This document shows positions 13,729 to 23,004 of a stretch of DNA of 64,000 bases, in pieces; the stretch's first letter is position 1; each line of letters opens with the position of its first letter. A program made the position numbers and the translations under genes. Location: positions 186,001 to 250,000 of the forward strand of contig CAWBVU010000005.1 in the NCBI GenBank assembly GCA_963792405.1, given 5' to 3'. The notes beneath the pieces are model-generated. The model made no database searches, was not told the origin of the DNA, and worked only from the letters and a program-made list of their open reading frames with translations. The stretch is from SZUA-442 sp963792405. GTDB lineage: Bacteria > Actinomycetota > Acidimicrobiia > Spongiisociales > UBA5794.

Positions 13729-15711
13729 TTGTCGAGGACGCCCAAGACTTCCGACAGGACGAGTGTGCTGCGCCGGATCCTTTCTCCAGCCAATGTGATC
13801 GCGGCCCTCAGCGCGTTGATCGTGTTCTACGTCGGGCTCGTCATCGACGATGCCAACGTCGTCATCTTCGCGTGGGCTTTGCTCGCGGCCGCGGTGGGTG
13901 CCCTCGCGTGGTACTTCGTCGATCGACGCACCTCCGGCGCAACCCTGGCCACCGTCCTGTCGTCGATCCCCTTCCTCGGCGCGATCCCGGTCGATGCGAC
14001 GGGCCCCGCTCCCGTGTTGTCCAATGGAGAGCTCGCCGACCGCTACACGGGACTCCTGCGGGAGATCGAGGGCCAGACCACTGGGAGGGTGCTCCTCGTG
14101 AGCTCGCCGAGCCCCGGGCAGGGGGCCTCGAGCGTCGCGGTCAACCTCGCGATCGCCGCAACGAAGGCAGGCCGAAGGGTGATGCTGGTCGATGCCGACC
14201 CCTCGTCGAACGGCATCGGACGCTTCCTGTCCTCCGGCCCCTCCCCCGGCCTGTCGGACGTCGCCGCAGGCACCTCCACCCTCGCCGAGGCGTCGAGGAT
14301 GTGGACCCTCGACGACGGCACGCGCTTCCCGATGCTCCCGTCGGGTGCCTCCCTCGCCGATGCAGGCGACCTCTCGGGGGTCCTGGTCGCCGATGCGCTC
14401 GACGTGGTGTCCGAACATGCCGATCTCATCATCATCGACGTGCCCCCCGTCATGTGGTCGGACGCCACCCCCGAGCTCGGCGCCCACGCGGATGGGACGA
14501 TCCTCGTGCTGACCGACAGCGCGAGCCCCGACACGGTCGCGGAGGCGATCACACGGCTCGACTCCGCAGGCGCTCCGGTCCTGGGATACGTCCGCAACCG
14601 CTCCAAGGGAACCTCGGCACTGGCGCCCCACACGGTCAGCCGTTCCGCCAAGCGCTTCGTGGCCATCGCACTCATCCTCGTGTTCGGCTACACGGCCTAC
14701 ACGGGCGCACAGCTGTTCGCCTCGTGGAACCGTCGCGAGACCCAGGCGCTCGACACCGGCGCCGTCGCAGACCTCGGAGCCTCGGCACAGGCAGCGGAGA
14801 CCGCCGACCCCGACGACATCGTCGACCTGCCCGAAGGGGAGGGCGCACCGATCCCTCCCAGCCCCTCCGTCACTGCGCCCACCGAGGCCTACGAGACGTT
14901 GTTGATCATCGGCAACGACGAGATCGGAGGGGCGGCCGACGTCGTGCTCTACCTCGTCCGACCCACCAATGGCGCCGATCCGTTCATGGTCTCCCTCCCG
15001 AGGGACCTCTACGTGGAGAACCCCTGCACGAAGGGGAACAGCCGGATCAACACCCTCATCAAGGGCTGCCCGTCGAAGGACATCAACGGACCCACGCTGT
15101 TGTCGTACCAGGTCGGCGCGATCACCGGCATCGAGGTGGACCACTTCGCCTGGTTCGACTTCGAGAGTTTCAAGGAGATCATCGACGCCGTGGGCGGTGT
15201 GGAGATCTGCCACGAGTACCCCGTCCGGGACGAGAAGGCGCAGCTCGACATGCCCGCGGGCTGCACCCAGGCCGATGGCGCACAGACGTTGTCGTGGGTT
15301 CGATCCCGCAAGACCGAGCAACTCGTGAACGGCTCGTGGACGTCGGTGCCGGGAGCGAGCGACCTGCAGCGGAACCAGCACCAGCAGGAGGTGCTGCTCC
15401 AGCTCTTCGCAAAGCTCAAGTCCTTCCGGTCGCCGTCGGAGCTCACGACCAAGGCAGCGAGCCTCGCCGACAGCTTCGTCCTCGACGACGGACTGTCGAT
15501 CAGCGAGGCCGTCAACCTCGCGTGGGGTCTCCGCGGCATCGACGTCGACGAGATCCGCAGGATCGAGTTGCCCGTCAGGCTCACAAGGTCCACCACGGGG
15601 CAATCGATCCTCGTCCTCACCGAACCCTTCGACGAAGTCCTCAAGGGCGAGTACGGATCGAGCCTTCCCACCGAGGACGGCGTCGTAGAGAACGCCGAGG
15701 GCAGCAGATAG
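13729..15711 (+). CDS. LCP-family protein fused to a degenerate BY-kinase/ParA-like domain
   Basis: A 660-aa envelope protein. Two membrane helices lie near residues 23-65. A MinD/CpsD-like cytoplasmic domain (about 115-300) has Walker A' LVDADPS and Walker B LIIIDVPPV. Its P-loop reads SPSPGQGASS, where the usual GKS/GKT lysine is Ala, so nucleotide turnover is doubtful. A third helix (FVAIALILVFGYTAYTG) leads to a LytR-CpsA-Psr domain (about 385-535) with SLPRDLYV and RINTLI. LCP enzymes join wall polymers or arabinogalactan to peptidoglycan from lipid carriers. Joining a kinase-like domain to LCP suggests control of polymer export or ligation; that is inference. The TTG start has GGGGGAG upstream. 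Confidence 0.85.
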   Translation: MSRTPKTSDRTSVLRRILSPANVIAALSALIVFYVGLVIDDANVVIFAWALLAAAVGALAWYFVDRRTSGATLATVLSSIPFLGAIPVDATGPAPVLSNGELADRYTGLLREIEGQTTGRVLLVSSPSPGQGASSVAVNLAIAATKAGRRVMLVDADPSSNGIGRFLSSGPSPGLSDVAAGTSTLAEASRMWTLDDGTRFPMLPSGASLADAGDLSGVLVADALDVVSEHADLIIIDVPPVMWSDATPELGAHADGTILVLTDSASPDTVAEAITRLDSAGAPVLGYVRNRSKGTSALAPHTVSRSAKRFVAIALILVFGYTAYTGAQLFASWNRRETQALDTGAVADLGASAQAAETADPDDIVDLPEGEGAPIPPSPSVTAPTEAYETLLIIGNDEIGGAADVVLYLVRPTNGADPFMVSLPRDLYVENPCTKGNSRINTLIKGCPSKDINGPTLLSYQVGAITGIEVDHFAWFDFESFKEIIDAVGGVEICHEYPVRDEKAQLDMPAGCTQADGAQTLSWVRSRKTEQLVNGSWTSVPGASDLQRNQHQQEVLLQLFAKLKSFRSPSELTTKAASLADSFVLDDGLSISEAVNLAWGLRGIDVDEIRRIELPVRLTRSTTGQSILVLTEPFDEVLKGEYGSSLPTEDGVVENAEGSR

Positions 15712-15748
15712 GGCGTACAATGCCCTGCGTGCCGACACAGGAAAGCCG

Positions 15749-16648
15749 TTGAGCGACCCTCAGGACCCCTACGCGAACCCGCCGGGATGGACCGACCCGT
15801 ACGCAGGCCTCTCGGACCTCTCGGGACACGAGCCGCTGCCCCCGATGGAGCCCCCGACGACACCTCCGGCACAGCCCCCCGGGTCGCCGCTGTTGACCGG
15901 CCTGATCATCGCCCTCCTGCTGGTGGCCCTCTCTGTCGCCGTCTTCCAACTGCTGTCCCCCGACGACTCCGGGACAGCAGCGGAGACCACGACGACGACC
16001 GTTGCCGGGGAGACGACCACGACGACGGTGACGGACGGCGAGACCACGACCACGGCCGTGGACACCTCGTCGACGACCGTCCCCGCCGGAGACCCGTTCG
16101 AGCCCGTTCCCCCTGCGATCGAGGTGGACCGGCTCAAACTCATCACCGATGGCTTGCGGGTGAACGACAACGAGATCAAGGACATCGTCTTCGGCGACGA
16201 TGCACCCACCGCGATAGGACGGTTGGTGGCATCGTTCGGCGACCCCACCCAGGACACCGGGTGGCAGGTGTCCACGGGACAATACGGGGTGTGCGCGGGA
16301 GACCTCGAGCGGGTCGTCCTCTTCGGACCGTATGCGGCGATCGTGACCAAGCCCGGGGGGCAGGAGATCTACAACGGCTACCGACACGATCTCACGTACG
16401 GCGACCTCGCCAACCCCGCAGCCGCACTCGAGACGCTCAGCGGGCTCGCGATCGGCGACACGGTGGCGGACCTTCGCTCGATCTACGCAGGCGAGGCGGT
16501 GACCTTCTCGACCGATCCGAAGCTCGGACTCATCTACGAGGTCAGAGGATCGACCTCTGGATCGCTGCTGCTGTGGGGGCCCGTCGAGGGTGAGGACGAT
16601 GCCGACCGAGTGATCGGCATCTACGCACCCGACGTGTGCAGCCGATGA
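15749..16648 (+). CDS. Membrane-anchored paralogue of the 12580 protein
   Basis: A 299-aa protein with a Pro-rich cytoplasmic N-terminus, a membrane helix (LLTGLIIALLLVALSVAVF, about 49-67), an acid/Thr-rich linker with ETTTTTV repeats and an extracellular domain of about 180 residues. The domain ends with LETLSGLAIGDTVADLRSIY and LLLWGPV..DADRVIGIYAPDVC, closely matching the protein at 12580, but this copy lacks the zinc ribbon. The TTG start follows AGGAAA 5 nt upstream. The 37-bp gap after the LCP gene suggests one transcript. Function unknown, probably linked to the LCP step. Confidence 0.75.
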   Translation: MSDPQDPYANPPGWTDPYAGLSDLSGHEPLPPMEPPTTPPAQPPGSPLLTGLIIALLLVALSVAVFQLLSPDDSGTAAETTTTTVAGETTTTTVTDGETTTTAVDTSSTTVPAGDPFEPVPPAIEVDRLKLITDGLRVNDNEIKDIVFGDDAPTAIGRLVASFGDPTQDTGWQVSTGQYGVCAGDLERVVLFGPYAAIVTKPGGQEIYNGYRHDLTYGDLANPAAALETLSGLAIGDTVADLRSIYAGEAVTFSTDPKLGLIYEVRGSTSGSLLLWGPVEGEDDADRVIGIYAPDVCSR

Positions 16649-16695
16649 CCGTCTCGTCCCGGGCCTCCGAGACCGTGGATGGGTACACTCGCCCC

Positions 16696-17205
16696 ATGAA
16701 GCCGAGCTATGGGAGTGCATTCGCCGTCGGCGCCATTGCGGGCCTCATCCTCGCGATGGCCTTTGCCCTCTTCGCGGGAGCCACCGGCGGTGTGCCGAAA
16801 CTCGACACCACCGGGCAGGGATCGTCGCTCGAAGCCGCGTTCGCGGTGCCCGCATCCGCGATGTGGATCGTCACCCTCGTCCTCGGAGCCGTCGGCGGTG
16901 CGATCCTCGCGATCGTCACCGTCGCCGTCGCCAAGGTCATCGATCCGGAGGCGGCCGGCGCGCCCATGCTGATCGTCGCTCCCCTGGGCGCCGTGGTCGG
17001 CGCCGTCATCGCCTTTGCCGTGCTCCCCCTCGGAGTGACCGTGGTCGGGAGCGTTCAGGACGGCATCGCCACTGCCTCGGTCGCCGCCCTCACCGGTCTC
17101 GTCGCGGCTGTCGGCCTCGTGGGCGGGGCAGGAGTGGTGTGGCTGTCGTACATCCTCACGAGGCCGCCGCAGGCGCACCCGGATCCGGAGCTGCTGGCGG
17201 ACTGA
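16696..17205 (+). CDS. Four-helix integral membrane protein, unknown
   Basis: A 169-aa hydrophobic protein with about four membrane helices: residues 8-28 (FAVGAIAGLILAMAFALFAG), 53-75, 86-110 and 125-150. It is Gly/Ala/Val-rich and has a short polar C-terminus (RPPQAHPDPELLAD). No family is recognised. The ATG at 16696 follows a TACACT box (16684-16689) by 6 nt, so it probably has its own promoter and a leaderless message. Confidence 0.7.
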   Translation: MKPSYGSAFAVGAIAGLILAMAFALFAGATGGVPKLDTTGQGSSLEAAFAVPASAMWIVTLVLGAVGGAILAIVTVAVAKVIDPEAAGAPMLIVAPLGAVVGAVIAFAVLPLGVTVVGSVQDGIATASVAALTGLVAAVGLVGGAGVVWLSYILTRPPQAHPDPELLAD

Positions 17206-17254
17206 GAAGGTACCCCGGCCATCCCGAACGTGGTCGCGGAACTCCTGGATCACC

Positions 17255-17587
17255 TCATGCGTCGGCGACGTCGACGGCGATGAGGGCACCATCCTCGGCC
17301 CTCTCGTAGCCGACCTCGACCGGATCACCCGACACGATGTGCTCGCGGAGGTGGTCCAGGGGGCCATCCTCGAACATGAGGCCCGGAGCAGGCTCGAACT
17401 GATGGCTCCGGCCATCCCCATCGGTCACCACGAACGACGTCACCTCGCCGAGGTCACCCGAGACCTGTGTCACGACACCCGTCACCCGCCCCTCCCCGTC
17501 GTCGTCAGACGACGAACACGCGACGATGAGCAGGGAGGGGATGACGAGCAGGATCACCGCTGCGACCGATCGCGAGAGGTCACGCAT
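17255..17587 (-). CDS. Small lipoprotein, unknown function
   Basis: A 110-aa protein with a signal peptide and clear lipobox (LLIVACSSS, Cys near 24), an acidic stretch, and a small beta-rich domain (GRVTGVVTQVSGDLGEVTSFVVTDGDG, then VSGDPVEVGYERAEDG) resembling OB-like periplasmic folds. Its start overlaps the stop of the thioredoxin-fold lipoprotein gene by 8 bp, so both are likely one operon transcribed leftward and translationally coupled. Confidence 0.7.
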   Translation of the reverse strand: MRDLSRSVAAVILLVIPSLLIVACSSSDDDGEGRVTGVVTQVSGDLGEVTSFVVTDGDGRSHQFEPAPGLMFEDGPLDHLREHIVSGDPVEVGYERAEDGALIAVDVADA

Positions 17588-18410
17588 CGAGGTGGGCCTC
17601 CAACTCGCCAGGGGCGATGACCCCTTCGAGTCTCGCCGTCACGACACCCCGTTCATCCATCACGAAGACCCATGGCTCCGAGGGAAGCCTGAAGGCGAGC
17701 ACCGCTGGCGCAAGGTGATCGGCGTCTGGTGCGAACCCTTCCTCGTTGAAGCCCTCGTAGACCTCGACGTGGACCCAGTTGACCTCCGGGTAGGCGCTCC
17801 TGAGCTCCTTGGCCTTCTGCATGATCGGGCCGCATGCCGCCGAGGTGCAGTACGCGGGCGTCGAGAACACGACCACGGTCTTGCTCCCGTTCGTGAGTGC
17901 CTCGTCGAGGGAGATCTGATAGAAGGCCGGTTCAGGAGGGGAGTCGGTGGTGAGGTTCTCGATGGGCGTATCACCCACTGTCGGTGTCGCAACGACAGGC
18001 GCCGCCTCCCCGATCGCAACGGTCGTGGGCCGCTCTGCGACGGTGATCAGGAACGGCTGCGTCTCCTCACCGGTCGACACGTCGAAGGCGATCTCCCAGT
18101 TCCCGCTCCTGTCGAAGGGGACCTCCGCCCGGTACAGGCCGATCGCTCCCTCGATGATCCACAGGAACTCCGCGTCGGCCTCGATCACGGTGTCGGGCGA
18201 CTCGAGCGACGTGGCGGTCACCGAGACCTGTTCTTCGGGTGAGCCTCGACGCGTCCCATCGATCTCGTTGACCGCGAAGAGGAATCGGCTGTCACCCACC
18301 GCGGGGTCCTGGGACGCCCTGATGCCGACGAGCAGGGTGTCATCGGCGCTGTTGGCACACGACGAGGCCAGCATGGCCACGATCGCGAGGAGGAGGGCCG
18401 TCCGCTTCAT
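17580..18410 (-). CDS. Lipoprotein with thioredoxin-like C-terminal domain
   Basis: A 276-aa exported protein with a signal peptide and a lipobox-like ASSC (Cys near 18). The N-terminal half is a beta-sandwich-like domain (FLFAVNEIDGTRRG to FLITVAE). The C-terminal half has a thioredoxin fold with VVVFSTPAYCTSAACGP near residue 185, a C-x4-C redox pair, followed by EVNWVHVEVYEG and PSEPWVFVMDERGVVTARLEG. It probably acts as an extracytoplasmic redox or metal-transfer protein; the substrate is unknown. The ATG at 18410 lies 7 nt after a TACCTT box read on the minus strand. Confidence 0.75.
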   Translation of the reverse strand: MKRTALLLAIVAMLASSCANSADDTLLVGIRASQDPAVGDSRFLFAVNEIDGTRRGSPEEQVSVTATSLESPDTVIEADAEFLWIIEGAIGLYRAEVPFDRSGNWEIAFDVSTGEETQPFLITVAERPTTVAIGEAAPVVATPTVGDTPIENLTTDSPPEPAFYQISLDEALTNGSKTVVVFSTPAYCTSAACGPIMQKAKELRSAYPEVNWVHVEVYEGFNEEGFAPDADHLAPAVLAFRLPSEPWVFVMDERGVVTARLEGVIAPGELEAHLDA

Positions 18411-18512
18411 GCGATGAAAGGTACGTCGTCGATGCAGGTAACCCTCCGGTGACACGCCCACCGGGAGCCTCCCATCGCACCGATCGCACCGCTCGTCCTC
18501 GTCGCCGCGTTC

Positions 18513-19202
18513 GTGGTCGCATTGACCGCGGCAGCAGTCCAGGGCACCGTCGGCGTCGGGTTCGCGATGATCGCGGTGCCGATCCTGTCCCTGCTCGACC
18601 CTCGACTCGCCCCCGTTCCCGAGATCCTCGTGATCCTCCCCTTGACGATCGTCATGGCATGGAAGGAGCGCCACGCGATGGACCTGCACGGTGTGGGCTG
18701 GATCATCGCGGGGAGGTTCCCGGGTGCGGCGATCGGCGTGGCCCTCCTCGCCGTCGCGACGAGGCGGACGCTCGACATCTTCATCGGGATCGTGGTCCTG
18801 GCCGCGGTCGCGATCATCGGCACGGGCATCCGAGTGCACCGTACGCCTGCGACCAAATTCGGTGCAGGTGTCGCTGCGGGAACCACCGGGCTCGTCTCGT
18901 CGATCGGCGGACCGCCGGTTGCCCTCCTCTATTCCGCCGAGGAGGCAGCGCGGATACGGTCGACGCTCGCCGCGATCTTCACCATCGGCGTCTCGATCAC
19001 CGTGACGGTCCGCGTCGCGACCGGGAACGTGACCATGACGGACCTCGAGGTGTCGGCGTTCCTGTTCCCTGCCGTCGTGATCGGCTATCTCGTGTCGCTC
19101 GCCATCAAGGACCGGATTCCGCGCCACGCGGTACGGGCCTCGATCCTGATCGTGTCCGCCCTGGCAGGCGTCGCCCTGATCGGGCGCGCCGTCGCGGGCT
19201 GA
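18513..19202 (+). CDS. TSUP (TauE/SafE) family membrane permease
   Basis: About 229 aa with seven or eight membrane helices. The family repeat is visible as VQGTVGVGFAMIAVPILSLL at the N-terminus and AGVAAGTTGLVSSIGGPPVALLY near residue 120. TSUP proteins export sulfite or organosulfonate, or move similar anions. The start is uncertain: GTG 18513 begins inside the first helix, while the frame runs upstream to an ATC at 18474 preceded by GGGAG 6 nt earlier, which would add IAPLVLVAAF. No ATG, GTG or TTG exists in that extension. Confidence 0.8.
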   Translation: MVALTAAAVQGTVGVGFAMIAVPILSLLDPRLAPVPEILVILPLTIVMAWKERHAMDLHGVGWIIAGRFPGAAIGVALLAVATRRTLDIFIGIVVLAAVAIIGTGIRVHRTPATKFGAGVAAGTTGLVSSIGGPPVALLYSAEEAARIRSTLAAIFTIGVSITVTVRVATGNVTMTDLEVSAFLFPAVVIGYLVSLAIKDRIPRHAVRASILIVSALAGVALIGRAVAG

Positions 19203-19276
19203 GCACCGAACCGCGCACCTCGCGATACCCGCGCTTCCGCTCCAGTGGGCCGGGGCGCGCCGGACGGGTGATGTCC

Positions 19277-19807
19277 CTAGGGTGACGTGCCGGCGTCGAA
19301 GCTGTCCCAGATCGCTCGCAGGGCGTCGAAGAGCTGACCGAGCGCCCACACGAGGACGATCACCATCAGGACCAGGACCACGAACGTGAGGACGCCCCGG
19401 ATCCAGCCCGACCAATCCGAGGTCATCTCGCGGAGCGCCGCCGCGGTGTCGCCGAGGAATCCCCGGGATCCGGGTGGGGAGGCCGAGGCCTCCGGCGTCG
19501 AGGGCGCGACCGCCGGCTGCTCGAGCGTCGTGGGCTTGATGCGCGGCTCCGTCGCGTCGGGCACGGCCTCCGCCACGGCGACCTCATCCTCCACCGCGGG
19601 ACGGAGGGCCTTCAAGGCATCCGGGTCGAGGTCGAGCACGTCGGCGAGCTGGTCGACCACACCGATGGCGGGGGGCACCTCCCCTCGCTCCCAGCGGCGC
19701 ACGGACGACGATGAACGGCCGACGGCGGCAGCGAGCTGTCCCAGCGACATGCCCTTCTGGAGTCGGGCCTCGCGGATCGCCCTGCCCATCGCAGCGGTGT
19801 CAGCCAT
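19277..19807 (-). CDS. Membrane-anchored Xre-type helix-turn-helix protein
   Basis: A 176-aa protein. Residues 8-62 form an Xre/Cro HTH domain (IREARLQKGMSLGQLAAAVGRSSSSVRRWERG). A Pro/Ala/Thr-rich linker follows, then one membrane helix (GVLTFVVLVLMVIVLVWAL, about 139-157) and a short C-terminal tail. The order HTH-linker-helix resembles RodZ or membrane-tethered regulators, but no RodZ periplasmic domain is present. A TAACCT box lies 6 nt before the ATG on the minus strand. It is divergent from the acyl-CoA synthetase gene, which it might regulate (inference). Confidence 0.75.
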   Translation of the reverse strand: MADTAAMGRAIREARLQKGMSLGQLAAAVGRSSSSVRRWERGEVPPAIGVVDQLADVLDLDPDALKALRPAVEDEVAVAEAVPDATEPRIKPTTLEQPAVAPSTPEASASPPGSRGFLGDTAAALREMTSDWSGWIRGVLTFVVLVLMVIVLVWALGQLFDALRAIWDSFDAGTSP

Positions 19808-19885
19808 CCGGTGAGGTTATCCGTTGCCACCGGATTGGGAGGTCGCGTGGCGTATAGAGTTGATCGCGGAGCGAAAGGACCCGAC

Positions 19886-21697
<1,812 letters not shown>

Positions 21698-21709
21698 GAG
21701 GTCGGGTCG

Positions 21710-21801
21710 CGGAGGCGGACGGGAATCGAACCCGCCAGGGAGCTCTCGCCCCCTCGTCGGTTTTGAAGACCGCGGTGCCCACCAGGCGCACGGACGCCTC
21801 C
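21710..21801 (-). tRNA. selC: tRNA-Sec (anticodon TCA)
   Basis: The minus strand reads GGAGGCGTCC at the 5' end and CGTCCGCCTCC at the 3' end, giving a long acceptor stem. An anticodon loop CTTCAAA with anticodon TCA follows the CGGT arm, there is a long variable arm (GAGGGGGCGAGAGCTCC), and the T arm is GGCGGGTTCGATTCCCGTC. The total is 92 nt with discriminator G. CCA is not encoded. The UGA-reading anticodon, long variable arm and extended acceptor identify the selenocysteine tRNA, which is charged with Ser and converted to Sec. Confidence 0.93.
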
Positions 21802-21975
21802 GCCCGGGAGGGTACGGGTGTCCGCGGGATTGCCGGGCGCCGGGACGCATCCGACACCGGACGGCGGTCACGTCTTCGGTCGATCGATCTCACGCCACCC
21901 CTTCCCGGTGCGCCGTCCTGTGGAACTGACGCCGGGGGTATGCTCCGTCCGTTCGACGTCGAAGGTGAGGATGCA

Positions 21976-22284
21976 ATGGCAGACCCGGAACTCATGGTGT
22001 GGATCGACCAGGACCTCTGCACCGGTGACGGTATTTGCGAGGAGATCTGTCCCGACGTGTTCCAGGGCCGTGACGACGGGCTGTGGGTCGTCAAGGAGAC
22101 CGCGGGCCACTGGGGCAAGGACATCGTCTTCGACGGCACCCAGGCACCCGACGGAGCCCGCGGCGTCGCCCGCGTCCCCACCGATCTGACGGACTCGGTC
22201 GTCGAGGCCGCTGAGGAGTGCCCGGGCGAGTGCATCATGATCGAGCCGTACGACGCTCAGCTGGTGGCCGCCCGAGGGGCATGA
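21976..22284 (+). CDS. Ferredoxin, single-cluster 3Fe-4S/4Fe-4S type
   Basis: A 102-aa acidic electron carrier. The cluster motif CTGDGICEEICP (C-x5-C-x3-C-P, near residues 15-26) and the distant Cys in EECPGECIM near residue 80 match actinobacterial single-cluster ferredoxins that serve P450s or other oxidoreductases. A middle insert (about 35-65) is longer than in minimal ferredoxins. ATG 21976 is preferred because GGTGAGG lies 6 nt upstream; the ATG at 21971 is out of frame. A TATGCT box at 21939-21944 is a possible -10. Confidence 0.88.
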   Translation: MADPELMVWIDQDLCTGDGICEEICPDVFQGRDDGLWVVKETAGHWGKDIVFDGTQAPDGARGVARVPTDLTDSVVEAAEECPGECIMIEPYDAQLVAARGA

Positions 22285-22351
22285 CACGCTCGGCACCCGG
22301 CGGGTGTCGATGACGGAGTGAGCCGGCCAGATGATCGTGGAACCGGCGTGC

Positions 22352-22783
22352 TCAGCCGGTGATGTACTGCTCCAGCTGGTCGATGAGGAACTGCTGGTCC
22401 TCGATCACCGCGCGGACCACATCGCCGATCGAGATGACGCCGATGACGCGGGTGCCGTGCATGACGGGCAGATGACGAAATCGGTGCTCGGTCATCAGCC
22501 GCATGCACTCAGCCGTCGTCGCGTTCGGGGCGACCGTGATCGGATGTTCCGACATGATCTCGCTGACCGTCGTGTCCCGTGACCCCCGCTGCAGCAGGAT
22601 CACCTTGCGGGCGTAGTCGCGCTCCGACAGGATGCCCACCAACTCATCGCCATCGAGCACCACGAGCGCCCCGACGTTCTTGTCCGCCATGATCTCGAGG
22701 GCCTCGTAGACGGACGCATCGGGCGTGACGGTCCAGACGTCACTCCCCTTCGCCTCGATGAGCTTCTCGACGGTGCGTTGCAT
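22352..22783 (-). CDS. Stand-alone CBS-domain pair protein
   Basis: A 143-aa protein of two CBS repeats (about 8-65 and 75-130), with VGILSERDYARKVILLQRGS between them and HLPVMHGTRVIGVISIGDVV in the second. The ERDY and ISIGD pattern is that of the common inosine/AMP-binding CBS family found as single proteins. The role is likely sensing of adenylate state. The start at 22783 has both GGAG and a TAGGTT box (8 nt away) on the minus strand. Confidence 0.87.
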   Translation of the reverse strand: MQRTVEKLIEAKGSDVWTVTPDASVYEALEIMADKNVGALVVLDGDELVGILSERDYARKVILLQRGSRDTTVSEIMSEHPITVAPNATTAECMRLMTEHRFRHLPVMHGTRVIGVISIGDVVRAVIEDQQFLIDQLEQYITG

Positions 22784-22901
22784 GGCACTCCAACCTACCA
22801 AATCGGAACGAGGCGTGTCGATCGGGATGCGCGATCCGCCGGGTCCGCCGCGCGCCCTGGTCCGGTACGATGCCCCTCACCCACATGAGGGATCCGATGC
22901 C

Positions 22902-22958
22902 GTCGACAACGTGCTGGTCGAGATCGACGGACCCGTCGCCAATATCACGCTCGATCGG
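22902..22958 (+). pseudogene. Short N-terminal remnant of an enoyl-CoA hydratase gene
   Basis: The frame starting at 22902 reads VDNVLVEIDGPVANITLDR, which is the classic beginning of an enoyl-CoA hydratase/isomerase (beta strand, then the VA.ITL.R motif). Coding similarity stops after about 19 residues, and the sequence runs into the promoter of the Liv operon. No matching downstream part is present in the window. Confidence 0.4.
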
Positions 22959-22990
22959 CGGTTCACGCCCGCGGATCTGTCTCCTTGTCC

Positions 22991-22996
22991 TACAAT
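22991..22996 (+). promoter_or_regulatory. -10 box of the Liv transporter operon
   Basis: TACAAT lies 8 nt before the GTG at 23005, so the message probably starts at the initiation codon. No clear Shine-Dalgarno sequence is present. A convincing -35 was not found at 16-18 bp. Confidence 0.45.
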
Positions 22997-23004
22997 CGCT
23001 CATC

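Noticed and set aside
12592..15738. Very long minus-strand open frame (over 1000 codons) through the zinc-ribbon and LCP genes
   Set aside because: Composition is that of a GC-rich shadow, while the plus strand carries recognisable domains with ribosome sites and promoter boxes.
21710..21801. Leucine or serine tRNA because of the long variable arm
   Set aside because: The anticodon TCA reads UGA and the acceptor stem is extended, as in tRNA-Sec.
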